Shown one piece after another: positions 8,610-17,885 of a stretch of 64,000 nucleotides of DNA. The DNA is from Engelhardtia mirabilis. Its GTDB lineage: Bacteria; Planctomycetota; UBA1135; GCA-002686595. How positions within the stretch are numbered: the first letter of the stretch is position 1; each line of letters opens with the position of its first letter. Where the stretch lies: NCBI RefSeq assembly GCF_007748095.1, contig NZ_CP036287.1:6820001-6884000 (forward strand). The letters are read 5' to 3'. The notes under the pieces were generated by a model. It ran no database searches. It was not told the DNA's origin and saw only the letters and a program-made list of their open reading frames with translations. Position numbers and translations under genes: made by a program.

Positions 8610-10040
8610 TCACCGCAGGAAGTCGAGCAGGGTGCGCTGGATCAGGCGCGTGCCGGTCGCCTGGGTCAGTTGCAGGGTGCTCTCGGCCTGGCGCAGGTCG
8701 AGCACGACCTCCGCGTAGTCGGCGTCCTGCACCGACGAGATCAAGCCGCTGATCTGGACCACGGCGTTGCCGAAACGACTCTCCGTGTCCTCGAGGCGCT
8801 TGGAACGGGAGCCCAGCACGCCATCGGCGACCAGCAGGTTGTCCGCGTGCCGATCGAGCTCGCCCAGGCGGATGTTGAGCCGATCGGTGATCTCCGAGCC
8901 GGTCAGGCCGGCGGAATTGCGCAGGTCCTGCGACACCCCCGCCAGGAGGTCGAAGACGTTGACGTTGCCGGAGAACTGCATCAGCTCCTCGCCCGCGCGC
9001 CGCACCTCGGACAGGTCCACGTGCAGCACCGTGCCGGTGGCGGCGTTCTGCAGGCGGAAGTCGCCGTCGGTGAAGTCGATGGCCTGAGCCGGAGTGCTGC
9101 CGAGCTGGATCGTGCCGGTGCCCGACACCGATCCGCTGTAGTCGGCGCCGGTCCATCCGCTCGCATCCACGACCAGCTGGCCGCCGTGCTCGTCGGTCAA
9201 CTTGACGCTGTTGGATGAGGGCGAGCTCGACGCCGGGAGCTTCACGGCCGGGCCATTGCCCAGTCGGATCGTGCCCGAGGCGGCGTCGACCACGATGTCC
9301 TCGGTCTGCAGGAGCGTGGGCGAGCCGCTCCCCGCCGCGGTGATGCCGACCGAGGCCAGGTTGCCCAGGTCCACGCCGGTATTGCGGATCGTGATCGACT
9401 CCCAGGCCGTGCCCTCGGAGGCGGTCAGACCCTTGGCCAGTCCGGTCAGGCCGGAGAAGGTCACGCCGCCGGGCTCGACCTTCGCGAAGGCCTCGGTGCC
9501 GGGCACGTTCAGGCCGATGGTCACGCCGCCGCCCAGGCGCAGGTCCTGGGTGGCCTCGTCGCCGGCGTAGCTGACGCGCTTGTAGCCGCCGACGGACTGG
9601 TCGATCCAGGGCTCGTCACCGGTCTGCGAGCCGGCGAACAGGAAGCGGTCGGCGCTCTTGCGGTTGCCGAGCTCCAGCATCTCGAGCCGCAGGAGGTCGA
9701 TCTGGTCCGCGATCGCGGTGCGCGACTTCGGGTCGACGGTGCCGTTCATGCCCTGGATCATCAGCGAGCGCGCCTCCGCCAGCAGGCCCGAGCCCTCCTG
9801 CAGGGTGCTCATGGCCGAGTCCACGAAGGTGCGGCCCAGACCGATCGACTTGCGTACTCGGCCTGCGTCCGCGAGCTCACGCTCGAGGGTCAGCACCCGC
9901 GACGTCCCGCTGGGGTCGTCCGACGGTCGCACCAGCCGGCGGCCCGAGGAGACCTGCTCCTGCGCGCGAACCATGCGTTGGGTGTTCACGTTGATGCCGG
10001 CGACGAGGCGTCGGTAGAGGGAGTTGGTACTGACTCGCAT
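8610..10040 (-). CDS. flgL: Flagellar hook-filament junction protein FlgL (HAP3)
   Basis: A 476-residue protein. It joins hook to filament outside the cell, as the second of the two junction zones. The N-terminal flagellin-like helix is clear (MRVSTNSLYRRLVAGINVNT, QEQVSSGRRLVRPSDDPSG) and the C-terminal coiled-coil partner helix ends LQLTQATGTRLIQRTLLDFL. The central 300 residues are Gly/Ser/Thr-rich beta structure and make it longer than the enterobacterial protein (about 317). It follows flgK by 12 nt. Confidence 0.93.
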   Translation of the reverse strand: MRVSTNSLYRRLVAGINVNTQRMVRAQEQVSSGRRLVRPSDDPSGTSRVLTLERELADAGRVRKSIGLGRTFVDSAMSTLQEGSGLLAEARSLMIQGMNGTVDPKSRTAIADQIDLLRLEMLELGNRKSADRFLFAGSQTGDEPWIDQSVGGYKRVSYAGDEATQDLRLGGGVTIGLNVPGTEAFAKVEPGGVTFSGLTGLAKGLTASEGTAWESITIRNTGVDLGNLASVGITAAGSGSPTLLQTEDIVVDAASGTIRLGNGPAVKLPASSSPSSNSVKLTDEHGGQLVVDASGWTGADYSGSVSGTGTIQLGSTPAQAIDFTDGDFRLQNAATGTVLHVDLSEVRRAGEELMQFSGNVNVFDLLAGVSQDLRNSAGLTGSEITDRLNIRLGELDRHADNLLVADGVLGSRSKRLEDTESRFGNAVVQISGLISSVQDADYAEVVLDLRQAESTLQLTQATGTRLIQRTLLDFLR

Positions 10041-10052
10041 GGATCGATCGAC

Positions 10053-12410
10053 CTAGATGATTTGGAGCAGTTCCTGCTCGAGCCGACTGACGACGTCGAT
10101 GAAGCGCGCGGCGGCGTTGTAGGCCTGCTCGAAGCGCACCATGTCCACCAGCTCCTCGTCGACGTTGACGCCCGAGACGGCGGCGCGGCGACTCTCGAGG
10201 CTGTCGACCAGCACGCCGCTGGCCGAGAGGGCCGAGTCGGCGCTGGCGAGTTCGAAGCCGAAGTCTCCCACGGTGCGAGCGTAGCGCCCGCCGATCGTCT
10301 CGCCGCCGAGCCCGGAGCGGTGCTCGGACTCGAGCTGCACGATGCTCAGCAAGACGCCGTTGTCACCCTCGGCGCCGGTGGCCGAGCCGGCCAGCAGCGA
10401 GGCGTCGAACTCCAGGTCCGTGCGCACGCCGATGTCGGACGCATCGGTGCCGGTCAGGAAGGAGTTGATCCCGAAGGCCACCAGCACGTCGGACTCGTCG
10501 GAGTCGGCGACCACGTCGAAGGCCACGCGGTCGTTGTTCGAAGCCGAGAGGCTGCCGAGCCCCAGGGTCACCTCGACGCCCTCGACCACCGTCAGCTTGG
10601 TCCCGGGCTGGTAGCCCGCGCCCACCTGCAGGGAGGTCACGATCTCGCCCTCGGCGTCGAAGACGTCGACGATCAGGTCGGGCGTCGTGCCGATCACGCC
10701 ATCGTTGCGCGGCACGAAGGAGAAGGTGTTGTTCTTGGAGAGCTCGTAGACGCCGCTGACGACGATGTCGACCGCGTCCGCCGAACCGGTCACCGGGATG
10801 CCGGCGTTGTCGTCCCAGCCCAGGGCGGTGATCGCCGAACCGGCTTGGACCGTGAACTGGGCGCTGGCGCCGGTGTCCTCGGTCTGCAGGAAGACGTGGC
10901 CGTCCTGCACGACCGCGCGCAGGCCCGCGGCGATCACGTCGGGGCTGGAGCTGATCGCGGCGGCGACTTCGTCGGCGGTCGCTTCGGTGATGTCGACGAA
11001 GCTGGAGAGGTCGAACTCCACCTGCACCGTGGTAGTGCCGCCGCCGCCGGCCGGGACCTCGATCTCGAGGGTGTCGCCGTCGGCCAGGTTGAAGGGGCCG
11101 GCCTCGGGCGTGCCCAGGGAGGCTCCGCCGCCGCCGAAGGTGCCGTCCGGATCCGGGTTGGGGTCCAGGCGCTTGGAGAAGTCGAAGCCGAAGCCGGCGT
11201 CGGCCACGATCTGCAGGCGACCGAAGGGGTCCAGCTCGGCGTTCAGACGCGGGACCTTGGAGAGCGCCGCCGCGAACTGGTCGACGGTGGTGCGCTCGGC
11301 ATCGATCTCGATCTCGTAGCGCTCGATCGCCCCCGTGTCGCGGTTGGAGATGTTGACGACCAGGTTGCCGTCGGTCACCGCGAAGGGCAGCGAGTCGCGC
11401 AGGAGCTCGTCACCGGCCTGGCCGTCGCCGTCCACATCCTTGGCCTGGTAGCTGGAGGTGAGATTCTGGAACGAACCCGAAGCCGGCACACCGACCGAGT
11501 GCTTGGCGTTGATCGAGATGATCAGCTCGCGGGCCAGGGCGTTGAGCTCGCTCCCGAGCCCCGGAATGGTGCCCTCGCGCACGTCCACCAGCCCGCCCAG
11601 CCGGCCGCCCTCGATCGGCACGAAGCCGTTGGAGCCGGAGATCCGCAGGGCCAGCTCGTTGTTGGCATTGGTCTCGACGGTCAGCTTCTGGGCCGTGGTC
11701 CCGTTGACCAGGATGTTGCCGGCGACCTGCACCCGCACCATGCCCTGGCCGTCCTCGGTGGCCTTGACGTCCACCAGCTCGGAGAGCTCCTTGAGCGCGA
11801 GCTGGCGTGAGTCGCGCAGGTCGTTGGCCAGAACCCCGGCCGACTCCGCCTGGGCGATCTCGCCGTTGAGGCGCGCGATCTCGGTCGCCAACTGGTTCGC
11901 GTCGCCGGAGAGGACCTTGGCCTGGACGCCGATCTCGCTGCCCAGGTCCTGCAGTCCCGTGTACAGGGACTGGAAGCGCGCGCTCATCTGCACCGCGGAC
12001 TGCACCACGCCGGACTGCAGGATCGGATCCTGGGGGTTGGCCGAGAGCTGCGCCGTGGAAGAGAAGAAGTCGTCCATCTGCGACCCCAGGCCGTAGCCCT
12101 CGAAGTCCGCGAACAGGGCTTCGATCTCCGAGAGGGTCGAAGTGGTCTGGTCCAGGCGACCGGTGATTGCCGTCTGGGTCAGGATGCGCCGCTCGAGCAG
12201 CTCGTCGATCTTGCGATTGACGCCCAGCACTTCGACGCCGCTACCGACGAAGAAGCGCCCCAGGTTCTGGGGTCGGCTGGCGCCGAGCTCGATGCCCTGG
12301 CGCGAATAGCCGGGCGTGTTGGCGTTGGCGATGTTCTGGCCGACCGTGTTCAGGGCGAACTGGGAGGCCAACAGGGCCCGCAGGCCGGTTCCGAGACCGA
12401 TGCGACTCAT
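10053..12410 (-). CDS. flgK: Flagellar hook-associated protein FlgK (HAP1)
   Basis: A 785-residue protein, longer than the E. coli protein (547) because of an enlarged central domain. The N-terminus has LRALLASQFALNTVGQNIAN followed by ANTPGYSRQGIEL, the rod/hook/HAP signature; the C-terminus has the D0 partner helix (SGVNVDEELVDMVRFEQAYN ... RFIDVVSRLEQELLQII). It forms the first junction layer on the hook. It lies 3 nt after flgN, its presumptive chaperone gene. The middle (about 440-650) contains repeated beta-rich, DxD-bearing segments, perhaps a surface-exposed domain. Confidence 0.93.
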   Translation of the reverse strand: MSRIGLGTGLRALLASQFALNTVGQNIANANTPGYSRQGIELGASRPQNLGRFFVGSGVEVLGVNRKIDELLERRILTQTAITGRLDQTTSTLSEIEALFADFEGYGLGSQMDDFFSSTAQLSANPQDPILQSGVVQSAVQMSARFQSLYTGLQDLGSEIGVQAKVLSGDANQLATEIARLNGEIAQAESAGVLANDLRDSRQLALKELSELVDVKATEDGQGMVRVQVAGNILVNGTTAQKLTVETNANNELALRISGSNGFVPIEGGRLGGLVDVREGTIPGLGSELNALARELIISINAKHSVGVPASGSFQNLTSSYQAKDVDGDGQAGDELLRDSLPFAVTDGNLVVNISNRDTGAIERYEIEIDAERTTVDQFAAALSKVPRLNAELDPFGRLQIVADAGFGFDFSKRLDPNPDPDGTFGGGGASLGTPEAGPFNLADGDTLEIEVPAGGGGTTTVQVEFDLSSFVDITEATADEVAAAISSSPDVIAAGLRAVVQDGHVFLQTEDTGASAQFTVQAGSAITALGWDDNAGIPVTGSADAVDIVVSGVYELSKNNTFSFVPRNDGVIGTTPDLIVDVFDAEGEIVTSLQVGAGYQPGTKLTVVEGVEVTLGLGSLSASNNDRVAFDVVADSDESDVLVAFGINSFLTGTDASDIGVRTDLEFDASLLAGSATGAEGDNGVLLSIVQLESEHRSGLGGETIGGRYARTVGDFGFELASADSALSASGVLVDSLESRRAAVSGVNVDEELVDMVRFEQAYNAAARFIDVVSRLEQELLQII

Positions 12411-12413
12411 GGG

Positions 12414-12887
12414 TCAGGCCTCCAAGTGGACGAGGGCGCCGCGCGAGTCGCCGCCGACCGTGGGGTCGACGCCGGTGAACATGGTGAGGATCTCGCCGAC
12501 CACGGCGCGCTGCTGGCGCGCGATCAGGGAGACCCGCCGAGCGGTCTCGACCACCAGGCGTGTGGTGGCTTCGAGGTCGGTGCGCTGCCGCGACAGGAGG
12601 CCGCCGGCCTCGCCCGCGCGTTCGACGACGCTGCGCAGGGTCAAGGTCAGGGGCTCGACGCCCCAGGCGCTGCCGAGACCGCCGAGCCACTCGCGGCGGC
12701 GCCGTGCGCGTTGGTTCTCGCCCGAGATCGCGTCGCGGATCAGGCCCAGGGTGCGCTCGATCTCGCCCGGATCGCCGCCCGACAGGCTGGCCTCGTGCTC
12801 GCGCAGGGCCTCGAGCAGGCGCAGTTGCGCGCCCTGCTCCTCCTGCGCCCAGGACTCGGCCTTACGCAGCCAGGCTTGCCAGGTCAT
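12414..12887 (-). CDS. flgN: FlgN-family export chaperone
   Basis: A 157-residue all-helical protein (MTWQAWLRKAESWAQEEQGA...). FlgN proteins keep FlgK and FlgL soluble and bring them to the flagellar export gate. The helix-rich composition, length and the central L-x-x-E/N-R spacing fit the family; identification rests strongly on context between flgJ and flgK. Its ATG overlaps the flgJ stop (ATGA), so it is translationally coupled. It ends with SRGALVHLEA. Confidence 0.8.
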   Translation of the reverse strand: MTWQAWLRKAESWAQEEQGAQLRLLEALREHEASLSGGDPGEIERTLGLIRDAISGENQRARRRREWLGGLGSAWGVEPLTLTLRSVVERAGEAGGLLSRQRTDLEATTRLVVETARRVSLIARQQRAVVGEILTMFTGVDPTVGGDSRGALVHLEA

Positions 12888-13309
12888 CGCTCGAGCGGCC
12901 TCGCATCCGCGGCAGTGTCGACCTCGTCGTCGGCGGGCGGAGCCTCGCCCTTGCGCTCGGCTTCCAGCGTCTCGGCGCTGATCACCTCGCCCTGGGGCAG
13001 ACCGGCGCGCAGGATGCCCGCCATGTCCAGGGCGCCGGTGTCCGCCAGGGACGCGCCGATGTGCTCGTCGAACCAAGCGCCGTAGGTGTCGCTGCCAGCG
13101 CCCTTGCCGAACATGCCGTCCTGCAGGGTCGCGCGCATCTCCTTGACCAGCATCGACGCGAACAGGCGCTCGAACTCGCGGGCGACCTTGTCCACGCCCG
13201 CGTTCTGCATGCGCGCCTTGAGCTGGTCGGCCTTGCGCAGCCCGCCGATGCCGGCATCGATGCCGGCCTCGCGCGCTCGTGTCAGGCCATCGAAGTTGTT
13301 GTCGATCAT
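12884..13309 (-). CDS. flgJ: Rod-binding protein FlgJ, muramidase domain absent
   Basis: A 141-residue protein. It matches the N-terminal rod-binding half of FlgJ: VAREFERLFASMLVKEMRAT followed by GSDTYGAWFDEHIGASLADTG. The C-terminal peptidoglycan hydrolase domain of enterobacterial FlgJ is missing; the protein instead ends in an acidic tail. Single-domain FlgJ occurs in many lineages, with a separate enzyme opening the wall. It begins 13 nt after flgI and overlaps flgN by 4 nt. Confidence 0.88.
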   Translation of the reverse strand: MIDNNFDGLTRAREAGIDAGIGGLRKADQLKARMQNAGVDKVAREFERLFASMLVKEMRATLQDGMFGKGAGSDTYGAWFDEHIGASLADTGALDMAGILRAGLPQGEVISAETLEAERKGEAPPADDEVDTAADARPLER

Positions 13310-13322
13310 CTGGCTACGTTCC

Positions 13323-14594
13323 TCACTGGATCACGAGGTCTGCGTGGAGCATCCCCGACTGCGCCATCGACTGCAGAATCTCGATCATGTCGCGCGGGCT
13401 GACGCCCAGCACGTTGAGCACTTCGACCACCTCCTGGAGCGAGGCGGCACCGTTGATGATCGAGAGGGCGCGTTGCTCCTCTTCAATCAAGAGGTTGGTG
13501 CGCGGCACGACGGTGGTCTCGCCCTCGGACAGGGGCGCCGGCTGGCTGACCTCGGGCGACTCGGCGATGGTCACCGTCAGGTTGCCCTTGGTGATCGCGC
13601 CGCGGGTCAGGCGCACCTCTTCGCCGAGCACGATCACGCCGGTGCGTTCGTTGATCACCACGCGCGAGGAAGCCTCGGGCTGCACGCCCAGCTCGAGGAT
13701 CGAGCTCAGGAAGCGCACCTCTTCGGAGGGCGTGACCCAGCCGGGCACCTCCACGCGCACGCTCATGCCGTCCATCGGCACGGCGATGCCGGGGATCATC
13801 TCGTTGACGCGATCGGAGATTCGCACCGCGTTGCCAAAGCTGCCGGTCTTGGCCTTGAGGTCCAGGTACAGGTAGCCCTGGTCCATCACGAGCTTCGTCG
13901 GCACCTCGCGCTCGACCTTGACCCCGTCGGGCATGATCCCGACGGTCAGGTGGTTGCGGACCGCGGACGCGCCGTCGCCGCCGGCCGAGAAGCCGCCCAC
14001 GCTGACCGGGCCGCTGGCCGTGGCGTAGACCTGCCGACCGGTGGGGTCGGTCAGCTCGCCCCAGACCAGGGTGCCACCGACCAGGCTCTCGGCGTCGTAG
14101 ATCGACGAGGCGCGCCCGTCGAGCTTGGAGCCCGGCTTGACGCCGGGGGGCAGCGTCGCCTCGAGCCAGACCACGGCCACGTTGTTGGTGGCCAACTGGG
14201 AGGGCTCGATGTTGATGTTCTTGGTCTTGAGCAGGTTGGCGATGGCCTGGCGCGCCGGCAGGCCGGAATCACCCGAGGCCGCGAGGCCGGTCACGAGGCC
14301 GATGCCGTGGATGATGTTGTCTTCCTGACCGCGCACCCGCGCCAGGTCGCGCACGCGCACGGAGAGGCTGCCGTCGCTGCCGCGGGCGAGCTGCGGGTCG
14401 ATGCGCGGGCGCGTGACGACGCTCGAGCTGGATTGCCCGGCGATCGGCTGCGCGGCTTCGATCCCGCCCACGTAGACCTCGCGCTGGACGCCGGCGTTGG
14501 CGACGGGCGCGGTCTGGCCCGTGGGCCAGGGGCTGCCGGTCGGCAGGGTGGCCGCCGGGACTTGCAGCAGCAGGGCGAGGAGCGTGGCAGACAT
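13323..14594 (-). CDS. flgI: Flagellar P-ring protein FlgI
   Basis: A 423-residue protein. It has a short N-terminal secretion signal (SATLLALLLQVPAATL) and the family hallmarks: VRVRDLARVRGQEDN, GIGLVTGLAASGDSG, the SIYDAESLVGGTLV block and the C-terminal NVLGVSPRDMIEILQSM. It forms the periplasmic ring around the rod. The region before it (14595-14655) has no separate feature. Its presence with flgH shows a Gram-negative basal body. Confidence 0.95.
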   Translation of the reverse strand: MSATLLALLLQVPAATLPTGSPWPTGQTAPVANAGVQREVYVGGIEAAQPIAGQSSSSVVTRPRIDPQLARGSDGSLSVRVRDLARVRGQEDNIIHGIGLVTGLAASGDSGLPARQAIANLLKTKNINIEPSQLATNNVAVVWLEATLPPGVKPGSKLDGRASSIYDAESLVGGTLVWGELTDPTGRQVYATASGPVSVGGFSAGGDGASAVRNHLTVGIMPDGVKVEREVPTKLVMDQGYLYLDLKAKTGSFGNAVRISDRVNEMIPGIAVPMDGMSVRVEVPGWVTPSEEVRFLSSILELGVQPEASSRVVINERTGVIVLGEEVRLTRGAITKGNLTVTIAESPEVSQPAPLSEGETTVVPRTNLLIEEEQRALSIINGAASLQEVVEVLNVLGVSPRDMIEILQSMAQSGMLHADLVIQ

Positions 14595-14655
14595 GGAAGC
14601 GAGTGCGGGGGAAGGCGGCTGTTGGACGGATCACGCGGCGAAGTGGCAGCCGGAA

Positions 14656-15285
14656 TCAGAAGGGCCAGAGCCAGTCGAGGGCGTCGAAGACCCAGGCGCC
14701 GAAGCCGTTGCGAGCGGAGGCCTTGGTCAGCGGCCCGTTGCCGGTGTAGGCGACGCGTGCGTCGGCCACGAGCTCGGAGGTGACCGTGTTGGCCGCACTC
14801 ACGTCGTACTTGCGGACGACACCGGAGAACTCGATCAGCTTGACTTCCTTGTCCACGCGTACCTCGCGACGGCCGCTGATCACCAGGTTCCCGTTGGGCA
14901 GCACGTCCACGACCATGGCGGTCAGGCGGGCTTCGAAGGTGCCGCGCTTGGAGACCGTGGCCTGGCCGCCGAACTCCGAACTGGACGAAGCGTCGAGGCT
15001 GGGCAGGGTGTCGAAGGCGCCGGGCAGGACGTCGAGGTTCAGCAACTCGTAGGTCAGCGCGGTCTCCTTGGTGATGCCCGAACTCTCCTCGTTGCTGACG
15101 TCCTGGGTCTCGCTGATCAGCACGGTCACCAGGTCGCCCACGCGACGCGCCGTCTTGTTCGCGATCAGGTCGATGGGACCGTGCTCGACGTCGTAGATCG
15201 ACCCGGGCCGGACCTGGGCGGCGACCTTGTCGACGGGCGTGGCCGCTGCGATGGCCAGGCAGAGCAGGAGGACTCGGGAACGCAT
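14656..15285 (-). CDS. flgH: Flagellar L-ring protein FlgH
   Basis: A 209-residue protein from ATG 15285. Family features are GDLVTVLISETQDVSNEESS, FGGQATVSKRGTFEARLTAM and the LPNGNLVISGRREVRVDKE block that defines FlgH. It builds the outer-membrane ring. Unusually, the signal sequence (MRSRVLLLCLAIAAATPVDK) has no convincing lipobox: the only Cys is inside the hydrophobic core with no small residues directly before it, and an AxA-type cleavage (KVAAQ) looks more likely, whereas enterobacterial FlgH is a lipoprotein. Confidence 0.92.
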   Translation of the reverse strand: MRSRVLLLCLAIAAATPVDKVAAQVRPGSIYDVEHGPIDLIANKTARRVGDLVTVLISETQDVSNEESSGITKETALTYELLNLDVLPGAFDTLPSLDASSSSEFGGQATVSKRGTFEARLTAMVVDVLPNGNLVISGRREVRVDKEVKLIEFSGVVRKYDVSAANTVTSELVADARVAYTGNGPLTKASARNGFGAWVFDALDWLWPF

Positions 15286-15326
15286 GGGATGAGGTAGCTG
15301 GCTGAGGGGAGGGGTCGGTCGGGCGA

Positions 15327-16265
15327 TCAGCGGTCGAGACCCAGCTCGACGCGCACGAGTTCGGAGCTCTCGACGGTTCCGAGCATCTCGCGGCCGGAGA
15401 GGTCCAAGCGCACCAGGACCTTGTCGCGCAGGGAGCCCGAGCCGATGGCGGTGCCGATCACCCGCGCGGTGACCGAGCCGCGGACGACCTCGACGAAGAC
15501 GGCGTCGCCGGAGCGAATCGCGATCGGCCTGTGGACGTCGGCGGCAGTGACGACCTGGCCTTCGCGCAGGGTGCGCGCGGCGGTCGAGCCGGTGATCAAG
15601 GCCATGGGCACCGGCTGGCCCTCGTTGCGCGGATCGAGCAGCACGCGTCGGGTCTCGAACAGGCTCGCGCTCAAGGGCTCGCCGGCCACGGTGCGACGGG
15701 CGAGGACCGGCAGCTCCTGCCAGACCTTCACGTCCCAAGTGGTGTGAACCGTGCGGTAGACCTCGCCGTTCAACAGCACTTGCACCGGCACGGTCAGGCC
15801 GCCCGTCTCCAGCGTCGGCCGGTCCAGGGCTCCGCGCAGTCGGAACGCGTTCTCGAGGCCGGGGACGCGCACGTCCTGCAACTGCGAGGACAGCACGTAC
15901 TCGACGTCCAATCCGATCGAGGCCGCAGACAGCTCCGCACGGGCTGCAGCCACCAGGCTGTCGGCGGAGATGGTGTGGACCACGGGCCAGATGCGCGTGG
16001 CCGGCTGGCCCTTGAAGGTCCAGGTCACGTCGGGGAAGGCCTTCTGCAGCTCGAGGCCGATCTGGTCGTTGCGCAGGAGGCGGCTGTAGCCCGGCGCCGG
16101 AGCGTAGCCGATGCGGACCTCTTCGACCGCGCGGGCGAGCTGGGCGTCGTCGGCGACGACGTCCGCGATCTCGCCCAGCACGATCTGGGTGCCGGTCACC
16201 CGTGCTTCGGCGGGAAGCACGACGGTGACGCCGGTCGACAGCAATAGGGATGCGAGGATCAACAT
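15327..16265 (-). CDS. flgA: P-ring assembly chaperone FlgA
   Basis: A 312-residue periplasmic protein with a signal peptide (MLILASLLLSTGVTVVLPAE). The C-terminal SAF-like half is typical: LARRTVAGEPLSASLFETRR, LREGQVVTAADVHRPIAIRS and GDAVFVEVVRGSVTARVIGT. FlgA helps FlgI assemble into the P ring. It is 15 nt after flgG and 41 nt before flgH. Confidence 0.9.
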   Translation of the reverse strand: MLILASLLLSTGVTVVLPAEARVTGTQIVLGEIADVVADDAQLARAVEEVRIGYAPAPGYSRLLRNDQIGLELQKAFPDVTWTFKGQPATRIWPVVHTISADSLVAAARAELSAASIGLDVEYVLSSQLQDVRVPGLENAFRLRGALDRPTLETGGLTVPVQVLLNGEVYRTVHTTWDVKVWQELPVLARRTVAGEPLSASLFETRRVLLDPRNEGQPVPMALITGSTAARTLREGQVVTAADVHRPIAIRSGDAVFVEVVRGSVTARVIGTAIGSGSLRDKVLVRLDLSGREMLGTVESSELVRVELGLDR

Positions 16266-16280
16266 GGTCAGGAGCTCCGC

Positions 16281-17063
16281 TCAGCGGATGAGTTGGCCGA
16301 CCTGCTGCAGCATCTCGTCGGCCACCCGGATCGTCCGGCTGTTGACCTCGTAGTTGCGCTGGGCCTGGATCAGCTCGATCAGCTCCTCGACGATCTGCAC
16401 GTTCGAGCGCTCGCGGAAGTTCTGCCGCAGGAAGCCGGCGCCGGCGTCGCCGGGCACCGTCTGCTGGGCGGGGCCGGAGCTGAGCGTCTCGGAGAAGAGG
16501 TTGGCGTCGGTGGCCTTGAGGCCGCCGACGTTGGCGAAGCGGAAGATCTGGATCGCGCCGACGTTGGTGCGACCGCCCGAGGAGGTCTCGCCGGAGACGC
16601 TGCCGTCCTGGCCCACGGCGATGCTGGTCAGACCGTCGATCTTGATCTGCGGATCGAGGCGATAGCCGTCGGCGGTGACCACCGTACCGTCGCCGTCCTG
16701 GCGGAAGGAACCGTCCCGGGTGTAGCGGAACTCGCCGTTGCCGAGCTGCACGCGGAAGTAGCCGGGGCCGTTGATGGCGATGTCGAGCGGGTTGTTGGTC
16801 AACTCGAGGTCGCCCTGCTCGTGGAGTTTGAGCGAGCTGCCGACCTCGACCCCGGAGCCGACCTGCAGGCCGGTGGGGTTGGAGAAGTTGCCCGCGGTGG
16901 CGGCGCCCGGCTCGCGATAGGTGCGGTACAGGGCGGTGCGGAACGACAGTTGGTCGCGTTTGAACGAGGTCGTGTTCACGTTCGCGATGTTGTTCGCGAT
17001 CGTGTCGACGTTCATCTGCTGGGCGGTCATGCCCGAGGCGGCGGTGCGCATGGCGCGGATCAT
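16281..17063 (-). CDS. flgG: Distal rod protein FlgG
   Basis: A 260-residue protein, the standard FlgG length. The N-terminus AMRTAASGMTAQQMNVD followed by NIANVNTTSFKRD is the rod signature; the central domain carries FRVQLGNGEFRYTRDGSF, and the C-terminal helix ends ELIQAQRNYEVNSRTIRVAD with DEMLQQVGQLIR. It forms the distal rod through the rings. It lies 28 nt after flgF. Confidence 0.95.
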   Translation of the reverse strand: MIRAMRTAASGMTAQQMNVDTIANNIANVNTTSFKRDQLSFRTALYRTYREPGAATAGNFSNPTGLQVGSGVEVGSSLKLHEQGDLELTNNPLDIAINGPGYFRVQLGNGEFRYTRDGSFRQDGDGTVVTADGYRLDPQIKIDGLTSIAVGQDGSVSGETSSGGRTNVGAIQIFRFANVGGLKATDANLFSETLSSGPAQQTVPGDAGAGFLRQNFRERSNVQIVEELIELIQAQRNYEVNSRTIRVADEMLQQVGQLIR

Positions 17064-17091
17064 CGATCAGTCTCCGTTGGGGGGCCGTGGT

Positions 17092-17796
17092 TCAGGAACG
17101 ACCCTGGTTGAGCCGGCGGTAGCTCTGGTCGATCTGCGTGACGGCCTTCGAGGCGATCTCGTAGGCCCGCTGGTTCTCGACGAGGTCGATCAGCTCGACC
17201 ACTCCCTCCGAGTTGGAGCGCTCCAGGAAGCCCTGGCGCACTTGGGCGTCGGGCGGGACCTGCTGGGCCTTGGGCCGGGCGAGCCAGTAGCCCGCGCTGG
17301 TCTCATTCAGGTCGCGCTTGTCGGCGAAGGCCACCAACTTCAGGCGGCCGATGCTGACCAGGCCCTGGTAGACCTGGCCGTTGTCGTCGATCACCGGGGC
17401 CTCGCCGCTGGGGTTGAGAGCAACCTCCTGGTTCTCCCAGGCCATCGGGTAGCCCTCGGCCGTGGTCAGGTTCCCATCGGCGTCGAAGGACAGGCGCCCG
17501 ACGCGGGTGTAGACCTCGCCCTCGGGTGACTCGGCGGCGAAGAAGCCCTCACCCATCAGGGCCAGGTGGAAGTCGTCGCCGGTCTGATCGAGGCCGCCCT
17601 GGCCGTGGTCGACCCAACCGCGGGTGCCGATGGCTCGGGTCTGGCCGAAGTCGGTGTGGGCGTCGAACAGCTTGGCGCTGGGGCTGCGGCGCTTGTAGCC
17701 GTGGGTGCCGAGGTTGGAGAGGTTGTGGGCCAGCACGTCGAGCGAGCGCAGGGAACTGCGCATCGAGCCGACGGCGGAGTAGAGACCGGAATCCAT
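17092..17796 (-). CDS. flgF: Proximal rod protein FlgF
   Basis: A 234-residue protein. ATG 17796 gives the expected N-terminus MDSGLYSAVGSM with HNLSNLGTHGYKRRS; further upstream codons are not rod-like. The C-terminus LIDLVENQRAYEIASKAVTQ is the D0 helix. Gene order (before flgG) and size separate FlgF from FlgG. A -24/-12 promoter ends only 12 nt before the ATG, so the message should be nearly leaderless. It is the first gene of the flgF-G-A-H-I-J-N-K-L operon. Confidence 0.9.
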   Translation of the reverse strand: MDSGLYSAVGSMRSSLRSLDVLAHNLSNLGTHGYKRRSPSAKLFDAHTDFGQTRAIGTRGWVDHGQGGLDQTGDDFHLALMGEGFFAAESPEGEVYTRVGRLSFDADGNLTTAEGYPMAWENQEVALNPSGEAPVIDDNGQVYQGLVSIGRLKLVAFADKRDLNETSAGYWLARPKAQQVPPDAQVRQGFLERSNSEGVVELIDLVENQRAYEIASKAVTQIDQSYRRLNQGRS

Positions 17797-17807
17797 ACCG
17801 GTCAGGT

Positions 17808-17823
17808 CGCAAGCGCGGTGCCA
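17808..17823 (-). promoter_or_regulatory. Sigma-54 (-24/-12) promoter of flgF operon
   Basis: Reads TGGCAC-CGCGC-TTGCG on the minus strand, matching the TGGCAC-N5-TTGC core in every conserved position with correct GG-GC spacing. With the -12 C at 17809, transcription should start near 17797, one nt before the flgF ATG. Confidence 0.8.
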
Positions 17824-17885
17824 AGCGACCGGTGGGCCCACAGGGCCCGTAGGGGCGTCCGGGAGCCGCGAGCACGCCCGTCGCG

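Noticed and set aside
9978..11810. 610-codon plus-strand frame opposite flgK
   Set aside because: Antisense shadow of flgK; no motif and no start signal.
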